From positions 124,001-188,000 of the forward strand of contig JAFKFL010000011.1 of NCBI GenBank assembly GCA_017308235.1: a DNA stretch of 64,000 nt, read 5' to 3'. The notes beneath the pieces were generated by a model. That model saw only the letters and a list, made by a program, of their open reading frames with translations, did no database searches and was not told where the DNA came from. Position numbers and translations under genes: made by a program. Of this stretch, positions 62,933-64,000 are shown one piece after another. Source of the DNA: Alphaproteobacteria bacterium. GTDB taxonomy: Bacteria > Pseudomonadota > Alphaproteobacteria > Reyranellales > Reyranellaceae. Position 1 is the first letter of the stretch; each line of letters begins with the position of its first letter.

Positions 62933-64000
62933 CTACGACAGCGCCATCTCCCTATAACCGTTCGCCGCGACCTCATCGCAGCGCGCGCGGTAGGCGGGGG
63001 CACTACCGCTGTAGCGGGCGATGATGCGTGTCTGCTTGCCCTCGACGTTGCGGTTGATGCCGGTCATCCAGGAATCGACCTCGTTGGAGAGCAGGCCTTC
63101 CCCCAGCGACTTCACGTGCTCGGTCCAGGATTTCACGCCCTCCGGCCGGCATTCGGCGCGCGTCAGCCCATGTTCGCGCATGTGGCGGATGATGCCAGCC
63201 ACCCATTCGACATTGTACTCGATGCTGCGCGGGATATTGCCCAGTGCAGTGTGCGGGCCCATCACCATGAACATGTTGGGGAACCCCTCGACCTGGACGC
63301 CCAGGTAGGTCTGCGGGCCGCCTTTCCATTTGTCCTTGAGCCGAAGGCCGTCGGCGCCGCGGATGTCGATGCGATCGAAGCTGCCGGTGATGGCGTCGAA
63401 GCCGGTCGCATAGATGATCATGTCGAAGTCGTATTCGGCATCGCTGGTCTTGATACCCTTCGGCGTGATGCGCTCGATCGGCGTTTCCGTGATGTCGACC
63501 AGCCTGACGTTCGGCTGGTTGTAGACCTCGTAATACCTGGTCTCGAGTGGCACGCGCCGGGTGCCGAAGCCGTGGTTCTTCGGGATCAGCTTTTCGGCGA
63601 CCTTCTGGTCTTTCACGCGTTGGCGGATCTTGCGTGCCACGAAGTCGCTCACCAGCGCGTTGGCCTTGCGGTCGACGAGGATGTCGCGGAAGTTGCCCTG
63701 CCACATGCCGAAGCCTCGGTTGCCGTAGAGCTTCTCGAATACGGCTTCGCGTTCCTCAGGCGTGACCTCGCTTGTGGCGCGCGGATCGGGCGTGTGCAGG
63801 AAGCAGGAGAAGGTCTCCTGGCAACGGGCGAAGATCTCGGGATAGCGCGTCCGGATCTCGCGCATCTCTTCCTCGCCGATCATGGCGTTGTGCAACGGCG
63901 CGCACCAGTTGGGGGTGCGCTGGAAGATGGTGAGGGTGCCCGCAGTCTTGGCCACCTCCTGGATGGTCTGCACGCCGGTCGCACCGGTGCCAATAACGGC
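62933..64000 (-). CDS. Flavin-containing monooxygenase, Baeyer-Villiger type (partial)
   Basis: The visible 355 residues are the C-terminal part; the N-terminus is past the right edge. At the edge VIGTGATGVQTIQEVA is the second (NADPH) Rossmann motif, followed by FQRTPNW, the usual continuation in cyclohexanone-type monooxygenases. FDMIIYATGFDAITGSFDRIDI and MGPHTALGNIPRSIE are further family segments, and the helix-rich C-terminus fits. The BVMO fingerprint region itself lies off the window, so a class B FMO of another type remains possible. Likely substrates are ketones or steroids. Convergent with the acyl-CoA synthetase gene. Confidence 0.88.
   Translation of the reverse strand, partial: AVIGTGATGVQTIQEVAKTAGTLTIFQRTPNWCAPLHNAMIGEEEMREIRTRYPEIFARCQETFSCFLHTPDPRATSEVTPEEREAVFEKLYGNRGFGMWQGNFRDILVDRKANALVSDFVARKIRQRVKDQKVAEKLIPKNHGFGTRRVPLETRYYEVYNQPNVRLVDITETPIERITPKGIKTSDAEYDFDMIIYATGFDAITGSFDRIDIRGADGLRLKDKWKGGPQTYLGVQVEGFPNMFMVMGPHTALGNIPRSIEYNVEWVAGIIRHMREHGLTRAECRPEGVKSWTEHVKSLGEGLLSNEVDSWMTGINRNVEGKQTRIIARYSGSAPAYRARCDEVAANGYREMALS

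Overview
The window reads as a gene-dense, GC-rich chromosomal segment of a free-living alphaproteobacterium. The support is a NdvA-type cyclic glucan exporter, an EmrAB/LysR unit, many LIV-, NMT1- and CUT1-type importers, acyl-CoA and aromatic catabolism genes, and a DUF1127 small protein. The overall gene content resembles soil or water genera such as Reyranella, but the genus is a guess from gene content only. I count 60 protein-coding genes. I see no rRNA, tRNA, IS element, prophage or CRISPR array, and no gene-free stretch above 300 bases.

Layout, left to right. 0-4.2 kb: an AhpD-like protein cut by the left edge, an EmrB/EmrA efflux pair and its divergent LysR regulator. 4.2-8.3 kb: a carotenoid oxygenase, an outer-membrane protein made of two tandem barrels, and a divergent TetR/glutathione S-transferase pair with a clear candidate operator. 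8.3-16.2 kb: acyl-CoA and aromatic side-chain catabolism (two crotonases, an amidohydrolase, a 2-oxopent-4-enoate hydratase-like protein), an MFS carrier, an aspartate racemase-like protein, a beta carbonic anhydrase and a class V aminotransferase. 16.2-23 kb: a class III aminotransferase, a RidA-family protein lacking the canonical arginine, an NDP-forming acyl-CoA synthetase, phenylalanine 4-hydroxylase with a divergent Lrp regulator, and an M20 amidohydrolase.

23-30.7 kb: NdvA, a complete NMT1/SsuA-type ABC importer, two LLM flavin oxidoreductases and a GT4 glycosyltransferase. 30.7-37.7 kb: a sugar-catabolic locus. It has a CUT1-type binding protein and two permeases with no ATPase gene beside them, an HpcH/HpaI aldolase and a cytosine-deaminase-like amidohydrolase, facing an aldose 1-epimerase and a short-chain dehydrogenase. 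37.7-44.5 kb: a LIV-type importer whose first operon gene appears to be a class III nucleotide cyclase with an N-terminal zinc ribbon. 44.5-51 kb: fumarase C, a Crp/Fnr regulator facing a metallo-beta-lactamase-fold hydrolase, and a multi-PAS histidine kinase with a stand-alone receiver. 51-59 kb: a compact mtnK-mtnA-MFS operon (methylthioribose salvage), a DUF1697 protein, an AceE/MdeB-like E1 dehydrogenase with a divergent Lrp regulator, and a class II aldolase. 59-64 kb: an unknown membrane protein, a PhzF-like isomerase, an acyl-CoA synthetase and a Baeyer-Villiger-type monooxygenase cut by the right edge.

Most of the window is ordinary catabolic and transport chromosome. The parts most worth a second look are the cyclase-led LIV operon, the mtnK-mtnA-MFS operon with a class II aldolase nearby (possible methylthioribose shunt), the sugar locus without an ATPase, two copies of a dispersed inverted repeat, several operator-like palindromes in divergent promoters, and a run of convergent gene pairs whose stop codons overlap or touch. 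I did not find an obvious wholly new multi-gene system.
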